A DNA stretch of 7,342 bases from the NCBI GenBank assembly GCA_003457075.1, contig DMIY01000145.1, forward strand, positions 1-7,342, in the 5' to 3' direction. The position numbers were made by a program, and so were the translations under genes. The DNA is from Desulfotomaculum sp. Its GTDB lineage: Bacteria; Bacillota; Desulfotomaculia; Desulfotomaculales; Nap2-2B. Below are positions 6,165-7,342 of the stretch, piece by piece; within the stretch, counting starts at the first letter, position 1, and each line of letters starts with the position of its first letter. The notes beneath the pieces are model-generated. The model was not told the DNA's origin, did not search any database, and saw only the letters and a list, made by a program, of their open reading frames with translations.

Positions 6165-6167
6165 CGT

Positions 6168-7342
6168 ATGAATAACCAAAAAACGGGAGCGGTGATGATA
6201 GTAGGCGGTGGCATTGCCGGTATTCAGGCTTCCCTGGATCTGGCAGAAGCAGGTTACTATGTTTACATTGTTGAACAAAAGCCGGCCATAGGCGGTACCA
6301 TGCCCATGCTGGACAAGACCTTTCCTACCAATGACTGTTCAATGTGCATTCTTTCCCCCAAACTCGTGGAATGTGGACGCCATCTGAATATAAAAATTTT
6401 AACCTGTGCTCAGGTTAAAGGTATTCAGGGTGAAGCAGGCGACTTCCAGGTAAGGGTCTTGCAGCACCGCCGCAGTGTAGATTTAGAGAAATGCACCGGC
6501 TGCGGCGATTGTGCGAATGCCTGTCCGGTGGAACTGGCCAACGAATTCGATGCCGGAATGGGCAAAAGAAAGGCGATTTATAAACTATACCCCCAGGCCA
6601 CGCCAAGTGCGTTTGCCATTGACAAAAGAGGTCTTCCTCCCTGCCGCGACGCCTGCCCGGCAGGAGTAAACGCCCAGGGGTACATCCAGTTGATTCGCCT
6701 GGGCAAATACAAAGAAGCCTGGGAACTAATTTACCGGGACAACCCCTTCCCGGCAATCTGCGGGCGGGTGTGCACCAGTCCCTGCCAGGATGCCTGCTAC
6801 CGGGGTAAAATAGACGAACCCGTACAGATCAGAGAACTAAAGCGCACCGTAACCGACCACGTCTACCAGGACATAGAAAACCTGCCCCTGCCGGCCACCG
6901 AACCCTTCAACGGCAAAAAAGTAGCCGTTATCGGCGGCGGTCCGGGCGGCTTATCGTGCGCCTACCAGTTGGCCAAAAAAGGCTACCGGGTAACCGTCTT
7001 TGAAGCGCAGGCCAAAGCGGGAGGAATGCTGCAGACAGGCATCCCGTCCTACCGGCTGCCCAAACAATGGGTAGACAAAGAGATCGAACTGATCGAAAAA
7101 CTAGGTGTAGAGATCAAACTAAACACCGCCTTAGGAAAAGAGATCACCATCGAACAGCTACAAAAAGAAGGCTACCAGGCGATCTTCTTAGCTATTGGCG
7201 CCAGCAGGGAAGTAAAACTAGACATTCCCGGCGAAGAAGCCAAAGGAATCCTCTACGGCATAGACTTCCTGCGCCGGGTAAACACAGGCGAAAAAATAGC
7301 CCCAGGACAAAAAGTAGCCGTTATCGGCGGCGGCAACACCGC
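6168..7342 (+). CDS. HdrA-like FAD/4Fe-4S protein fused to a GltD/NfnB-type oxidoreductase module (truncated by window edge)
   Basis: The frame is open from ATG 6168 through 391 codons to the window edge. Residues 1-152 match the FAD-binding part of heterodisulfide reductase subunit A: a GGGIAG dinucleotide motif (13-18), IGGTMPMLDKTFPTNDCSMC (41-60), and a 4Fe-4S motif C109xxC112xxC115xxxCP. The N-terminal extra domain of methanogen HdrA is absent. From about residue 157 it becomes a GltD/NfnB-like module with Fe-S ligands (Cys159, Cys163, Cys198, Cys202, Cys206, Cys210), a second Rossmann motif GGGPGG (256-261) and the start of a third (GGGNTA) at the right edge. The family suggests NAD(P)H-linked flavin chemistry, possibly electron bifurcation with ferredoxin, in the cytoplasm. 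The missing C-terminus may hold the rest of HdrA. T-ending codons drop sharply after residue 158. Its partners, such as MvhD, HdrBC or a hydrogenase, are not visible. Confidence 0.88.
   Translation, partial: MNNQKTGAVMIVGGGIAGIQASLDLAEAGYYVYIVEQKPAIGGTMPMLDKTFPTNDCSMCILSPKLVECGRHLNIKILTCAQVKGIQGEAGDFQVRVLQHRRSVDLEKCTGCGDCANACPVELANEFDAGMGKRKAIYKLYPQATPSAFAIDKRGLPPCRDACPAGVNAQGYIQLIRLGKYKEAWELIYRDNPFPAICGRVCTSPCQDACYRGKIDEPVQIRELKRTVTDHVYQDIENLPLPATEPFNGKKVAVIGGGPGGLSCAYQLAKKGYRVTVFEAQAKAGGMLQTGIPSYRLPKQWVDKEIELIEKLGVEIKLNTALGKEITIEQLQKEGYQAIFLAIGASREVKLDIPGEEAKGILYGIDFLRRVNTGEKIAPGQKVAVIGGGNT
6916..6940 (+). repeat. 25-nt direct repeat, copy 1 (Rossmann motif)
   Basis: An identical 25-nt string occurs here and at 7309-7333, 393 nt (131 codons) apart and in the same frame. 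Both encode K-V-A-V-I-G-G-G, the start of a dinucleotide-binding fold, with identical codon choice throughout. Confidence 0.8.
7309..7333 (+). repeat. 25-nt direct repeat, copy 2 (Rossmann motif)
   Basis: Second copy of the string at 6916-6940. It encodes the start of the NAD(P)H-binding fold of the GltD-like module. The next base differs (C instead of T). Confidence 0.8.

Noticed and set aside
6126..6167. Upstream in-frame ATG giving a 14-residue longer HdrA-GltD protein
   Set aside because: It has no ribosome site and the extra residues precede the usual start of the FAD-binding fold.
6415..6756. 113-codon minus-strand ORF opposite the HdrA-GltD gene
   Set aside because: It lies antisense to strongly conserved Fe-S coding sequence, and its translation is rich in R, P and C with no recognisable motif; a shadow frame.

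Overview
The window is a bacterial chromosomal segment dominated by a complete [NiFe]-hydrogenase maturation (hyp) operon. Gene order, strong Shine-Dalgarno sequences, frequent GTG/TTG starts and two near-perfect sigma-A promoters (TTGACA, 17-nt spacer, TATnAT) suggest an anaerobic Firmicute of the class Clostridia, perhaps a Peptococcaceae-like syntroph, sulfate reducer or acetogen. The HdrA-type and HdrD-like redox proteins on either side fit that lifestyle. This placement is inferred from gene content and style; no taxonomic marker is present.

Layout: positions 5867 down to 287 on the minus strand carry hypA, hypB, hypF, hypC, hypD and hypE in that order. Every neighbouring pair overlaps, so there is no untranslated base between the six genes. 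After a 58-nt gap without a visible terminator, the same strand continues into the first 76 codons of a membrane-anchored protein resembling HdrD-type Fe-S reductases, which runs off the left edge. A 300-bp intergenic region (5868-6167) holds two divergent promoters with their -35 boxes back to back, an inverted repeat between them, and a possible 9-codon leader ORF. From 6168 to the right edge the plus strand encodes the first 391 codons of a flavoprotein in which an HdrA-type FAD/4Fe-4S module is joined to a GltD/NfnB-type NAD(P)H:acceptor module. The remainder lies outside the window.

Function: HypF and HypE make the cyanide ligands from carbamoyl phosphate. HypC and HypD assemble the Fe(CN)2CO unit. 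HypA and HypB insert nickel. The hydrogenase itself and its maturation protease are not in the window. The flanking genes (an HdrA-GltD fusion that could bifurcate electrons, and an HdrD-like membrane protein) suggest that the hydrogenase being matured feeds a heterodisulfide-reductase-like electron-transfer system, but this link rests on proximity only.

The most noteworthy observations are: (1) an abrupt change in codon usage inside the HdrA-GltD gene, exactly at the module boundary; (2) a dnaX-type slippery heptamer in the hypB/hypF overlap that could produce a HypB-HypF fusion; and (3) the compact divergent control region. No tRNA, rRNA, CRISPR array, insertion sequence or replication origin was seen.
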